From Sulfurimicrobium sp964552675 (GTDB taxonomy: Bacteria; Pseudomonadota; Gammaproteobacteria; Burkholderiales; Sulfuricellaceae): a stretch of 64,000 bases of DNA. Position numbers and translations under genes: made by a program. Below are positions 30,136 through 39,165 of the stretch, one piece after another (within the stretch, counting starts at the first letter, position 1; every line of letters begins with the position of its first letter). Below the pieces are notes generated by a model that was not told where the DNA came from, made no database searches, and was given only the letters and a program-made list of their open reading frames with translations. Where the stretch lies: NCBI GenBank assembly GCA_964552675.1, contig CAZKHJ010000002.1, positions 117,271-181,270 on the forward strand. The letters run 5' to 3'.

Positions 30136-32857
30136 TCCAGTAATCCTTGCGGCACAGGCCGCGCATTTCGCAATATTCACACACCTTGGCCACGCCCTGT
30201 GCAGGCAGCGAAGCGCCCTGATAAAAAGCCGAGAACATGGCTTGCAGACGCTCGCGATTGGCTTCGGCCAATTGAGCGAGATCGCCTCCGCCCTCGACCT
30301 GTCTGGTTTCTTTTTCGTCCACTGCCACGAAAGCGGCCTGCTGCGGCATCTCCCCCAGCAGCAGCGCATAGCAGGCCAGCTGCACATCCTCACCCGGCGT
30401 TTCGAGCTTTTTCTTCAGACCGGAATGGCCTTGGGTCTTGTAGTCCAGCACCGCAAGCCCGTTGCCATTCCGGTCCACCCGGTCCAGCCTGCCGCGCAAA
30501 ACCAGCTCCCGCCCATTCTCCAGCGGAATGGCCAATGTGCATTCCATCTCACCCGCCTGCCAGCACCACCCCTGGCGTTCGCGTTCCAGCTGCCAGCGAA
30601 GATAGGCAGGAATATGGCTCTCCCAGCGCAGTTTCCAGGCATGGCTGACAAAATCCGCTTCAATGGCACGAGCGAAGACCACGCTGCTGATTTCGCCCAG
30701 CTCCTGTTCCAGCGAAGCCAGGTCAGAGCCGGTCAGCAGCGGATGAGCGCGATGAAAGCGGTGCAGGATGTCGTGCACGTATTCGCCGTAATCACGTTTT
30801 TCCAGCGTTTGTGTTACTTCGTCCAATTCGTTCAGATGCAGCGCGTGGCGCGCATAAAACTGGTAGGGACAGGCAATCAGGCTGTTGTAGCCGCTGGCGG
30901 AAAGGGTAGCAGGCACCCGTTCGGGCGGCAGAACAGGTGCTGGCGCAGCGGAAAGCGGCAAGGTACGTTCAGCGCAGGGGAGAACATATGGATTCAGCCA
31001 CGCTGCCTTCAGGCTCTCGCCATATGCCAGCAGATGGAACATATCCAGGCGCTCGAACCACGGACTGAGAGGGTTGGGCTCGCCATTCTTCCGTTCCTGC
31101 CACGTCACTACAATATCCGGGCAGGAAGACAGCAGCGCCACCAGATCCTGACGCTCGACAGCAAGAGCTGCCTTGCGGCTGGGAAGCCCAAGCTCGGATC
31201 GCACCGTCTGGTTGAAAAACACGCTTTCACGCCCCTTGCCGGGCAGATGGCTGGCATCCGCCCCGGCAATGATCACACCATCAAAATGGCGCAGACGGCT
31301 GGCGGCAAGATGACTGAACACCACTGGGCTGGCGATGCTGTCGTCGCGGAAGACCGCGGCTTCCAGTTGCTGGTTCAGCCATTGCCGCCACTCGGTATAG
31401 CGGAACAATGTTGCATCCTGGGCCAGCTCGCGCCCCAGTTGTTGCAGCAGTTGCAGCAACTGCTCCCCGGCCAGATCTCGCTGCAGGCTGGCCAGGATTT
31501 GCAGCCTGTCCAGGCTGGCAAACAGACCGGCCAGCCATCCGGTCAGGGGGCGCGGCCTGCGCTTGTCCAGCAGCTTCTGCGCCCCGGCCAGCGCATCGAG
31601 CAGTTCGGTCACTTCCTCCTCATCGCCGGCCAGGGCGCGGAAGCGATTCAGGTGCGACACCACGCCATGCTGGCGGATCAGCTGTTCCAGGCGGAACACG
31701 CCATGACGGCGGCGCGCCGGCTCCCGGCCGGAAAAAATGAACGGCGATTTGAGCAGATCAAGCAGATCCTGATAATGGAAGCGGCTATCCAGACTATCCA
31801 GCCAGCGCATCACCACGGTACTGGCGCTGGTGGTGGACAGCGTCCAGCCGGTTTCATCCGCCACCAGAACACCGGCACGCTCCAGCAGGGCACGCACGCG
31901 CCGCGCCACCAGACGATCCTGAGCCACCACCAGAATGGATTTTTTTCCCCGCGCCAGCCATTGGCCAATGTGGAAGGCCACCGCCCCGGCCTCTTCCTCC
32001 AGATTATGGAAAGCGTAAAGCGCAAGCACCTGCCGGATCGGGCTGGAGGATGCGGCGCCACCGCAGGCAAGGACGCGCGCAGGCAGGGATTCAGCCAGCT
32101 CCGGATCGGCCCAGGCAGATTCCAGCAGGTAAGACAGGGAACCTGGCTCCGCCCCCTCTGGGGAGGCCGCAAAGCAGCTTACCCTCTGGCAGCGCCCGTA
32201 AAGCTCCAGAAACGAGCGCTCAAGCGGCACCAGCTCGGCAAGCCCGATAACATACAAGGGCATGGTCGGGTTTTCCGCCAGTTGCGCCAGCCGCAACTGG
32301 TAGAGCGCGCCATCATCCAGCTCATTCTCGCTACCGGCGCACATGGCATGCCATAAGGCATGCACCAGCCGCGCCTCAAATTGCATCGGACGGCTGTTCC
32401 CAGCCCGGTAAGCCTGTTCCAGGCCATGCAGGAATGCTTCATAAGAAGAAGGAAGCGAAACCTGGCTCAGCGTCATCTCATCGAACAGGCGCAGCAGTTC
32501 GGCGCTGACATGCCACAAATCAGCCTGACGAAACCAGTCCCGTTCGCGCAAAGCCTGATAGATCATGGCCTGGCGGCGGCTTGGCGGCAGCCGCCCAACA
32601 TCCGGATCAGTCTGTTCCGCAAAACTTTTCAGGGTATCAAAACGGGGCAGGAGCAAAGTCCCGGCTCCCGCTGCATCCCGCAATGCGCGACCCATCTCCC
32701 CGGCAGCATGGAGATTCGGCAACAACACGGTCAATCCGCTCAGATCGGGCAGGCGAGCCCGCTCCAGGGCCACGATTTCGCGCGCTGCAGCCGCAAGCAG
32801 CTGGCCCGCCGGAACAAGGCAATTCCTGATGCCACCACCCTGCCCAGCCATTTGCAC
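30128..32857 (-). CDS. addB: AddB-type nuclease subunit with iron-sulfur signature
   Basis: A 909-residue partner of AddA. The N-terminal two thirds are a decayed helicase fold (no complete Walker A). The C-terminal PD-(D/E)XK nuclease contains AVLDYKTQGHSG and is bracketed by four cysteines, one in LIACPYQFYARHAL and three in KVCEYCEMRGLCRK, the AddB-type 4Fe-4S staple. The GTG at 32857 has AAGGGA six bases ahead; ATG 32851 is the alternative. AddAB is the counterpart of RecBCD. No Chi sequence can be proposed from one window. Confidence 0.87.
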   Translation of the reverse strand: MQMAGQGGGIRNCLVPAGQLLAAAAREIVALERARLPDLSGLTVLLPNLHAAGEMGRALRDAAGAGTLLLPRFDTLKSFAEQTDPDVGRLPPSRRQAMIYQALRERDWFRQADLWHVSAELLRLFDEMTLSQVSLPSSYEAFLHGLEQAYRAGNSRPMQFEARLVHALWHAMCAGSENELDDGALYQLRLAQLAENPTMPLYVIGLAELVPLERSFLELYGRCQRVSCFAASPEGAEPGSLSYLLESAWADPELAESLPARVLACGGAASSSPIRQVLALYAFHNLEEEAGAVAFHIGQWLARGKKSILVVAQDRLVARRVRALLERAGVLVADETGWTLSTTSASTVVMRWLDSLDSRFHYQDLLDLLKSPFIFSGREPARRRHGVFRLEQLIRQHGVVSHLNRFRALAGDEEEVTELLDALAGAQKLLDKRRPRPLTGWLAGLFASLDRLQILASLQRDLAGEQLLQLLQQLGRELAQDATLFRYTEWRQWLNQQLEAAVFRDDSIASPVVFSHLAASRLRHFDGVIIAGADASHLPGKGRESVFFNQTVRSELGLPSRKAALAVERQDLVALLSSCPDIVVTWQERKNGEPNPLSPWFERLDMFHLLAYGESLKAAWLNPYVLPCAERTLPLSAAPAPVLPPERVPATLSASGYNSLIACPYQFYARHALHLNELDEVTQTLEKRDYGEYVHDILHRFHRAHPLLTGSDLASLEQELGEISSVVFARAIEADFVSHAWKLRWESHIPAYLRWQLERERQGWCWQAGEMECTLAIPLENGRELVLRGRLDRVDRNGNGLAVLDYKTQGHSGLKKKLETPGEDVQLACYALLLGEMPQQAAFVAVDEKETRQVEGGGDLAQLAEANRERLQAMFSAFYQGASLPAQGVAKVCEYCEMRGLCRKDYWNA

Positions 32858-32988
32858 AATGCTTCCCTTAGTCGAAAATTTTGGTTAGGATAGCGTCTAC
32901 ATCTGTCTTTGACCACCGATCAACAGACACCATTCCAACCGGCTTCATTCAGCCAATTCACTATTTCCGAACCTTTACGAGGCAAGCC

Positions 32989-33315
32989 ATGAGCGAACAT
33001 ATCCACTACATCAGCGACGACTCCTTCGAGCAGGAAGTGCTGCAATCGCAAGTCCCGGTACTGGTTGATTACTGGGCTGACTGGTGCGGCCCGTGCAAGA
33101 TGATCGCCCCGATTCTGGATGAAGTGGCACAGGAATACGCCGGCAAGATCAAGATCGCCAAGCTCAATATCGACGAAAATCAGGCTACGCCGCCGAAATT
33201 CGGCATTCGCGGCATCCCGACCCTGATGATTTTCAAGAACGGCAATGTGGAAGCCACCAAGGTGGGCGCACTGTCAAAGTCCCAGCTCACCGCCTTTATT
33301 GACAGCAACATCTAA
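32989..33315 (+). CDS. trxA: Thioredoxin 1
   Basis: A 108-residue thioredoxin with the active site WADWCGPCKMIAP near residue 31 and the cis-Pro loop GIRGIPTLMIFKNG near residue 72. It reduces protein disulfides in the cytoplasm with thioredoxin reductase. ATG 32989 is chosen over the longer frame because GAGG lies at correct spacing and the fold begins there. It is followed by rho 117 bases on, the usual trxA-rho pair in proteobacteria. Confidence 0.97.
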   Translation: MSEHIHYISDDSFEQEVLQSQVPVLVDYWADWCGPCKMIAPILDEVAQEYAGKIKIAKLNIDENQATPPKFGIRGIPTLMIFKNGNVEATKVGALSKSQLTAFIDSNI

Positions 33316-33349
33316 AGCCGTTACGCTTCACGCAAATTATTCCCTTCGA

Positions 33350-33372
33350 CTGGCAAGCGCTTGGCTTGCCAG
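33350..33372 (+). other. Stem-loop in the rho leader
   Basis: CTGGCAAG (33350-33357) and CTTGCCAG (33365-33372) form a perfect 8-base stem with a 7-base loop, 60 bases before the rho start. No U-tract follows, so this is not an intrinsic terminator. Rho is often autoregulated through its leader, and this could take part, but that is only a suggestion. Confidence 0.4.
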
Positions 33373-33432
33373 CTCAGGTTTCACCCCGTTCCGACCTTTC
33401 CCGCAAGCCCTCCTTACAAGTATTTCACTGCC

Positions 33433-34692
33433 ATGCATTTATCCGATTTAAAACAGAAACACGTCTCCGAACTGGTCGAAATGGCCATTGCCAACGAAAT
33501 CGACGGCGCCAGCCGGATGCGCAAGCAGGACCTGATTTTCGCCCTGCTCAAAAATCAGGCGAAAAAGGGCGAGAGCATCTTTGGTGACGGTACACTGGAA
33601 GTGCTGCAGGACGGTTTCGGTTTCCTGCGTTCGCCTGATACGTCCTATCTGGCCGGGCCGGACGATATTTACGTCAGCCCCTCGCAGATCCGCCGCTTCA
33701 ACCTCCACACCGGCGACACCATTCAGGGCGAGATCCGCACGCCCAAGGAAGGCGAGCGCTACTTTGCACTGGTGAAGGTGGACAAGGTCAACAGCGAGCC
33801 GCCGGAGAATTCCAAGCACAAGATCCTGTTCGAAAACCTCACCCCACTGTTCCCCACCCAGCCCCTGATCCTGGAACGCGACATCAAGGCCGAGGAAAAC
33901 ATCACTGGCCGCGTCATCGACATGGTCGCCCCCATTGGCAAGGGCCAGCGCGGCCTGCTGGTAGCCTCGCCCAAATCCGGCAAGACCGTGATGCTGCAAC
34001 ATATCGCCCACGCCATCGCCACCAACCATCCCGACGTGGTGATGATCGTGCTGCTGATCGACGAACGGCCCGAGGAAGTGACGGAAATGACCCGCACCGT
34101 GCGCGGCGAAGTGGTCGCCTCCACCTTCGACGAGCCCGCAACACGCCACGTCCAGGTTGCCGAAATGGTAATGGAAAAGGCCAAGCGCCTGGTCGAACAC
34201 AAAAAGGATGTGGTCATCTTGCTCGACTCCATCACCCGTCTGGCCCGCGCCTACAACACCGTGGTGCCGGCCTCCGGCAAGGTGCTCACCGGCGGCGTGG
34301 ATGCCAACGCCCTGCAGCGCCCCAAGCGCTTCTTCGGCGCGGCACGCAACATCGAGGAAGGCGGCAGCCTCACCATCATCGCCACCGCGCTGGTGGACAC
34401 CGGCTCGCGCATGGACGATGTAATCTACGAGGAATTCAAGGGCACCGGCAACATGGAAATCCACCTTGATCGCAAGATGGCGGAAAAACGTCTCTATCCT
34501 GCGATCAACGTCAACCGCTCCGGCACCCGGCGCGAGGAACTGCTGATCAAGCCGGATGTGCTGCAAAAAATCTGGGTGCTGCGCAAACTGCTCTATCCGA
34601 TGGACGACCTGGAGGCGATGGAATTCCTCCTCGACAAAATCAAGGCTACTAAAACCAACGCCGATTTCTTCGATTCCATGCGCCGGGGATAA
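33433..34692 (+). CDS. rho: Transcription termination factor Rho
   Basis: Hexameric RNA-dependent ATPase that ends untranslated transcripts. The 419 residues have the N-terminal cold-shock-like RNA-binding domain (GFGFLRSPDTSYLAGPDDIY near residue 60), the P-loop GLLVASPKSGKTVMLQHIA near 175, Walker B VVILLDSITRLARAYN and the C-terminal R loop region. The start is ATG 33433 (MHLSDLKQKHVSELVE). The last 24 codons and the 48 bases beyond the stop are repeated 146 bases downstream. In many relatives rpmE (ribosomal protein L31) follows rho; I do not find it here. Confidence 0.98.
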   Translation: MHLSDLKQKHVSELVEMAIANEIDGASRMRKQDLIFALLKNQAKKGESIFGDGTLEVLQDGFGFLRSPDTSYLAGPDDIYVSPSQIRRFNLHTGDTIQGEIRTPKEGERYFALVKVDKVNSEPPENSKHKILFENLTPLFPTQPLILERDIKAEENITGRVIDMVAPIGKGQRGLLVASPKSGKTVMLQHIAHAIATNHPDVVMIVLLIDERPEEVTEMTRTVRGEVVASTFDEPATRHVQVAEMVMEKAKRLVEHKKDVVILLDSITRLARAYNTVVPASGKVLTGGVDANALQRPKRFFGAARNIEEGGSLTIIATALVDTGSRMDDVIYEEFKGTGNMEIHLDRKMAEKRLYPAINVNRSGTRREELLIKPDVLQKIWVLRKLLYPMDDLEAMEFLLDKIKATKTNADFFDSMRRG

Positions 34693-34737
34693 GCCTCCAG
34701 GCCGTGTCTGCTTCGCGGTCGCACGTACCGAGGCTCC
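34618..34737 (+). repeat. Direct repeat copy 1: rho 3' end plus flank
   Basis: These 120 bases cover the last 24 codons of rho, its TAA, and about 45 bases beyond. They are repeated at 34764-34883 at an offset of exactly 146. The differences are a few bases at the left end and scattered single changes, in the coding part mostly at third positions. A GTGTCTGC/GCAGACAC inverted pair (34704-34711 and 34745-34752) frames the right side of this copy. Confidence 0.9.
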
Positions 34738-34763
34738 GCGCTACGCAGACACACCTGTCCACA

Positions 34764-34883
34764 ATGAAATCTCTCCTCGACAAAATCAAGGCCACCAAAA
34801 CCAACGCCGATTTCTTCGATTCCATGCGCCGGGGATAAGCCTCCAGGCCGTGTCTGCTTCGCGGCCGCACGTGCCGAGGCTCC
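34764..34883 (+). repeat. Direct repeat copy 2: orphan rho C-terminal segment
   Basis: Second copy of the 34618-34737 unit. It begins with an ATG in the rho frame and encodes a 24-codon mini-frame (34764-34838, ending TAA) that repeats the Rho C-terminus (LLDKIKATKTNADFFDSM and onward), with only the second and third residues changed. No ribosome site precedes the ATG, so it is treated as a repeat and not as a gene. GC-raising synonymous changes relative to copy 1 show the copies are not brand new. Confidence 0.9.
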
Positions 34884-34915
34884 AGCCACTCGACGGATTC
34901 ATCCTCAATTCCTTA

Positions 34916-35038
34916 CCGCAGAGGCGCAGAGGTTTTTTACAAAACGACAGGTTGTCTATTTTCATGCAATCACCTTCCCGGTGAAGAAAAAATTGAGCCA
35001 GCTCATTGTTTTTACTTCGCGCCTCCGCGCCTCTGCGG
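34916..35038. repeat. Intergenic palindromic repeat, CCGCAGAGGCGCAGAGG type
   Basis: The arm CCGCAGAGGCGCAGAGG (34916-34932) faces an inverted, slightly extended copy at 35018-35038, about 85 bases apart. The arms match at 16 of 17 positions. Same family as the ilvC leader repeat (A/G changes only). With the rho-tail duplication it accounts for most of the 449-base stretch 34693-35141 that has no gene. I see nothing else there except weak AT-rich sequence near 35060-35100 that may hold the promoter of the next gene. Confidence 0.7.
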
Positions 35039-35141
35039 TTCAAATGAGTTTTTAGGCTCATCTTTCTTGTCAACCGTTATTATCATTACAGCGTTGTTGG
35101 CATCATGGCGGGAATTTACCGCGGACATGATGGAGAGAAAG

Positions 35142-35426
35142 ATGGGCAGCCTGAGTAACGAATCCTTTGAAGACTTTCTGGATTCGCTTAAAAAAGCCGG
35201 TGTTGAAATCAGCAACGAGCAGGAATTGCGCGAGCGATTGGCTGAAGTGCAGCGCTGGCGCTATGCCTTTGATATCCTGGCCATGAATGGCCGCTCACTC
35301 GGCATCTGCTTCGAAAATCACGGAGCCGGACGCAACGAGGCGGAAATCCACCGCGCCTTTACCGAATTCCGCTTTCCGGAAAATTCCGAGGCCGTATTTG
35401 CCGCCAGCCTCAAGGCAAGCCACTGA
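35142..35426 (+). CDS. Small acidic hypothetical protein
   Basis: A 94-residue soluble protein (MGSLSNESFEDFLDSLKKAG) with an amphipathic helical N-terminus and a C-terminal aromatic cluster AFTEFRFPENSEAVFAAS. GGAG six bases before ATG 35142 decides this start over two upstream ones. No domain is recognised. The base composition and codon use match neighbouring genes. It converges on the pepD remnant, with stops two bases apart. Confidence 0.65.
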   Translation: MGSLSNESFEDFLDSLKKAGVEISNEQELRERLAEVQRWRYAFDILAMNGRSLGICFENHGAGRNEAEIHRAFTEFRFPENSEAVFAASLKASH

Positions 35427-35427
35427 T

Positions 35428-36228
35428 TCAATGGTTTGACAGTGCTTGCAGCACGGCACGGAGCAAGCGCCAGCAACGCTCAACCGAGTCAGCCTCGACA
35501 CTTTCTCCGGGTGCGTGAGCGCCACGAATGTTCGGCCCGAAGGAGATCATGTCCAATTGTGGGTGACTCGCCGCCAGCAGGCCGCATTCCAACCCTGCGT
35601 GGATTACCTGCAGGCTCGCGGACTGGCTGAACTCATCCCGATAAACCTGCTGACACACCTCAAGCAGAGGCGACGCCAGATTGGGCGACCACCCCGGATA
35701 GGCACCGGATTTGTCAGCCTGCGCCAGACAGCTTGCCGCATGACCAATGATCTCGTCGGCCAGATCATTAGCGCGTTCATCCTTCAATGAACGCACCTTG
35801 AAGGTAACGCGCCACTCGCCCTGTTCAAGGCAGGCCACGCCCATATTGTCCGAAGTTTCCACCACACCGGGAAAATCCGTGCTCATCTGCTGGATACCAT
35901 TCCGCGCCTCAAGCAGAAATGCCAGAAACAGCGCCTGCTCCTCTGCGGACAGCGCCGTGCCCAGGCCCGAGGGCTGTGCCTCGCAGCCAAGCCGAATACC
36001 ATCGTCACATCCCTGAAAGCGCTGCTGCCACGCTCCAAGGCGGATTTCAGCCAACATCTTGAGCCGTACCTCTCCATCAGCAGGCGAATCGCATTGCTGC
36101 GGCCGAGATGGATATTGATGCCGGAATGGCCGCCACGCAAACCGCTCACACCAATCCGCCAGGTTGAATAAGCCGCTGGCAACGGCGCGGAGGGGCAAAG
36201 GGTATTCAGGTTGCTGCTCATCACCATG
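35428..36228 (-). pseudogene. pepD: Decayed aminoacyl-histidine dipeptidase (PepD), C-terminal part
   Basis: Two frames together spell the later part of an M20 PepD. The first frame gives NLNTL...VSGLRGGHSGINIHLGR; near 36065-36085 the homology jumps to the next frame (VRLKMLAEIRLG) and runs to the stop through VVETSDNMGVACLEQG, SGAYPGWSPNLASPLL, HAGLECGLLA and MISFGPNIRGAHAPGE, all PepD signatures. The N-terminal half with most zinc ligands is absent: upstream lies the esterase stop at 36230. So a deletion removed the 5' part and a one-base shift broke the rest. A sequencing error could explain the shift but not the missing half. Confidence 0.85.
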
Positions 36229-36229
36229 A

Positions 36230-37048
36230 TCATTCCGGGTTTTGCAGGAACCAGTCCAGCACCTGGTTTGCGTTCTGGGGATTGCGGTGAAATGCGCCGT
36301 GGCCTTCGTTGCCGTCTTCAATCGCCAATACCACCTCGGCACCCAGTTTTTTCAGCCAGTCACCGGTACGCCGCATGGCCGGGCAACCATCCCGATCCGG
36401 ATTGGGATCGCGCATCCCGCAGGCAGTGATCCAGCGCGCCCCCTGATAAGGCATGTCGCCAAACCTGCCGCTATCGATCAGGCGCGTTGGCGGATAATCC
36501 TGCGCAGCTCCGCCCGCATTCGCCACAAACAGGCTGAAATAGCGCGGCCCCTGCTTGCGATCCAGTGCGGCTACGGCATAGATATTCGCCGAACCGCGGC
36601 TGAACCCCTCCAGCATCGCATCGCCGGGTTTGATCCTCATACGCCGCAGGAGCAGATCGACTTCGCGGTAGATGTCGAAAGGCGAATAGTAATCCAGCGT
36701 CTTTTCACCGCCACCGAACCACCATTGCAGGTTGATGATGCCGAGGTTGCGGCCTTTAAGATAAGGGCTCCAGATCTCCAGGTCGCGCGTGGCGAAACCA
36801 TTGCTGCCATGCAGCGAAACGACCCACTTGTGCGGCCTGCCCTTGAGAGCCTGCGGCTCCCACACCAGAAAAAAACTTCTGCCATCCTGCGTCGGCACGA
36901 CTTCCGCGCTGATGCCACCAAGGCCCGCCTCCTGCATTGCGCGCTCGTAGAGTTGCCGTGCCTGGGGAGAGAGTGGTTCAGCCGTGGCATGCACGCCGAT
37001 GCCAGAAAGCATGAACGCCAGAATAATGCGGCAAACGAAATTGCTCAT
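36230..37048 (-). CDS. Exported alpha/beta-hydrolase, esterase-like
   Basis: A 272-residue protein with a signal peptide of about 23 residues (cleavage near ATA). The nucleophile elbow is EGFSRGSAN (Ser near residue 150), the oxyanion region VVSLHGSNGF near 78, and the likely catalytic His lies in GNEGHGAFHRNP near 255, so the triad looks complete. It may be a periplasmic esterase or depolymerase; the substrate is unknown. GAGG precedes ATG 37048 at good spacing. Its stop abuts the broken pepD, which suggests that the deletion that cut pepD ended here. Confidence 0.8.
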   Translation of the reverse strand: MSNFVCRIILAFMLSGIGVHATAEPLSPQARQLYERAMQEAGLGGISAEVVPTQDGRSFFLVWEPQALKGRPHKWVVSLHGSNGFATRDLEIWSPYLKGRNLGIINLQWWFGGGEKTLDYYSPFDIYREVDLLLRRMRIKPGDAMLEGFSRGSANIYAVAALDRKQGPRYFSLFVANAGGAAQDYPPTRLIDSGRFGDMPYQGARWITACGMRDPNPDRDGCPAMRRTGDWLKKLGAEVVLAIEDGNEGHGAFHRNPQNANQVLDWFLQNPE

Positions 37049-37142
37049 GTGCGCCTCAGCAGAGCACGATCCTGGCTGAGCGAAATTCGCCTATGGAACA
37101 AAAGACCAGCGAGGGCATGTGCCAATTTATGAAACATCCGGG

Positions 37143-37403
37143 TTAACTGCCGAACAAATCGTCAAGCGGATTCCTGCCGCTGGGTGCGTTGGCGGAAACG
37201 CGCCTCACGGCAAACTCTTCCTCGATATTGTCGCGGTAATAGCTCCAGGCCGAGCCCGAACTGCCCAGGCGGCGCCAGGTTTCCTCGCCGACACCGCTAT
37301 ACTGCAACATGCTGCCATCGTCGAGCTGGACCTGCAGCAGCCGGGCGCGCGCATCGTAACCGATGGCGCGCAGTTTGCCGGAGCGGATGTTTTTCATGTC
37401 CAT
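37143..37403 (-). CDS. KTSC-domain small protein
   Basis: An 86-residue protein whose first 65 residues fit the KTSC domain: KLRAIGYDARARLLQVQLDD, then LQYSGVGEETWRRL and SAWSYYRDNIEEEF. KTSC domains are short, occur alone or fused to nucleic-acid enzymes, and have no assigned reaction. A TTG start at 37421 would add six residues. It follows ettA on the same strand after a few to about 25 bases, depending on start, and may be co-transcribed. Confidence 0.75.
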   Translation of the reverse strand: MDMKNIRSGKLRAIGYDARARLLQVQLDDGSMLQYSGVGEETWRRLGSSGSAWSYYRDNIEEEFAVRRVSANAPSGRNPLDDLFGS

Positions 37404-37427
37404 GGCGGCATTCGCATCCAAGTCCTC

Positions 37428-39092
37428 TCAGCGGCTGATCGGCTTATACCGAATCCGCTTCGGCTTCGCCCCTTCCTCACCCAGACGTTTCTTCTTGTCC
37501 GCCTCATATTCCTGGTAGTTGCCGTCGAAGAAGGTCCACTTCGAATCCCCTTCGCAGGCAAGGATGTGGGTGGCGATACGGTCGAGGAACCAGCGGTCGT
37601 GGGAGATCACCATCACGCAGCCGGCGAATTCGAGCAGGGCGTCTTCCAGCGCGCGCAGGGTTTCCACGTCGAGGTCGTTGGAGGGTTCGTCGAGCAGCAG
37701 CACATTGCCGCCGGAGATCAGCGTCTGCGCCAGGTGCAGGCGGCCGCGTTCGCCGCCGGAGAGCTGACCGACGATTTTCTGCTGGTCGCCGCCCTTGAAG
37801 TTGAAGCGGCCGATGTAGGCGCGCGCCGGGGTTTCGTACTTGCCCACCTGCAGGATGTCGCGGCCGTCGGCAATGGCGTCGAACACGCTTTTGTCATTGG
37901 CCAGGCCTTCGCGCGACTGGTCGACGAAGGCGAGCTTGACGGTCGGGCCGATTTTCACCGTGCCGCTGTCCGGCTGTTCCTTGCCGGTGATCATCCGGAA
38001 CAGGGTGGATTTGCCCGCGCCGTTCGGCCCGATGATGCCGACGATGGCGCCGGGCGGCACCTTGAAGCTGAGGTTGTCGATCAGCAGGCGATCGCCATAG
38101 GCCTTGCTTACGCCATCGAACTCGATCACTTCATTGCCCAGGCGCTCGCCGATGGGAATGAAGATTTCCTGGGTTTCATTGCGCTTCTGGTATTCGACGC
38201 TGGAGAGCTCCTCGAAGCGCGCCAGACGCGCCTTGGATTTGGCCTGCCGCGCCTTGGGGTTCTGCCGCACCCATTCCAGCTCCTGCTTCATCGCCTTCAT
38301 GTGGGCATCGATCTGCTTGTTCTCGGTTTCCAGCCGCGCTTCCTTCTGCTCCAGCCAGCTGGAGTAGTTGCCCTTCCACGGGATGCCATGGCCGCGATCC
38401 AGTTCCAGGATCCACTCGGCGGCGTTGTCGAGGAAGTAACGGTCGTGGGTGACGGCCACCACAGTGCCGGGGAAGCGCACCAAAAACTGTTCCAGCCAGT
38501 CCACCGATTCGGCGTCGAGGTGGTTGGTGGGCTCGTCCAGCAGCAGCATGTCGGGCTTGGACAGCAGCAGCTTGCATAGCGCCACGCGGCGCTTCTCACC
38601 GCCGGAGAGGTGCTCGATGGTGGCGTCCCAGGGCGGCAGGCGCAGGGCATCGGCAGCGATTTCCATCTGGGTTTCGGTGTCGGCCCCGGCGGTCGCGATG
38701 ATGGCTTCGTATTTCGCCTGCTCCTCGGCCAGTTTGTCGAAATCGGCATCCGGCTCGGCATAGGCGGCGTAGATTTCCTCCAGCTTCTGTTTGGCCTGCA
38801 TCACTTCGCCCAGCGCGGCCTCGACCTCCTCGCGCACGGTCCGGGCCGGGTTGAGCTGCGGCTCCTGCGGCAGGTAGCCGATGGAGATATTGGGCTGGTG
38901 CTGCACCTCGCCGTCGTATTCCTTGTCCGCACCGGCCATGATGCGCAGCACGGTGGATTTACCCGAACCGTTGAGACCCAGCAGGCCGATTTTGGCGCCG
39001 GGAAAGAAACTGAGGGAGATATCCTTGATGATCTGACGCTTGGGGGGAACGATCTTGCTCACGCGGAGCATTGACATTACATATTGGGCCAT
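37428..39092 (-). CDS. ettA: Energy-dependent translational throttle protein EttA (ABC-F)
   Basis: A 554-residue soluble ABC-F protein with two nucleotide-binding domains. Walker A motifs are GLNGSGKST near residue 40 and GPNGAGKST near 360; both ABC signatures (LSGGEKRRVALCKLLL and LSGGERGRLHLAQTL) and Walker B motifs are intact. The opening MAQYVMSMLRVSKIVPPKRQ and a length almost equal to E. coli EttA separate it from Uup and YheS. EttA binds the ribosomal E site and gates translation according to the ATP/ADP ratio. ATG 39092 is preferred to one three codons upstream. Confidence 0.96.
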   Translation of the reverse strand: MAQYVMSMLRVSKIVPPKRQIIKDISLSFFPGAKIGLLGLNGSGKSTVLRIMAGADKEYDGEVQHQPNISIGYLPQEPQLNPARTVREEVEAALGEVMQAKQKLEEIYAAYAEPDADFDKLAEEQAKYEAIIATAGADTETQMEIAADALRLPPWDATIEHLSGGEKRRVALCKLLLSKPDMLLLDEPTNHLDAESVDWLEQFLVRFPGTVVAVTHDRYFLDNAAEWILELDRGHGIPWKGNYSSWLEQKEARLETENKQIDAHMKAMKQELEWVRQNPKARQAKSKARLARFEELSSVEYQKRNETQEIFIPIGERLGNEVIEFDGVSKAYGDRLLIDNLSFKVPPGAIVGIIGPNGAGKSTLFRMITGKEQPDSGTVKIGPTVKLAFVDQSREGLANDKSVFDAIADGRDILQVGKYETPARAYIGRFNFKGGDQQKIVGQLSGGERGRLHLAQTLISGGNVLLLDEPSNDLDVETLRALEDALLEFAGCVMVISHDRWFLDRIATHILACEGDSKWTFFDGNYQEYEADKKKRLGEEGAKPKRIRYKPISR

Positions 39093-39165
39093 GGTGTACA
39101 TTTCAGCAGATGAAAGATGGGCGCAAGTTTACCCCAAGTGCCGATTCTTGTGAGGGAAGCCCGGC

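Noticed and set aside
30242..32356. 704-codon frame opposite addB
   Set aside because: Antisense shadow; Gln-rich, no recognisable domain.
34764..34838. 24-codon mini-gene encoding a second Rho C-terminus
   Set aside because: In frame and intact, but no ribosome site or promoter; kept as a repeat and a finding, not as a gene.
37119..38579. 486-codon frame opposite ettA
   Set aside because: Antisense to a certain ABC-F gene; no motif.
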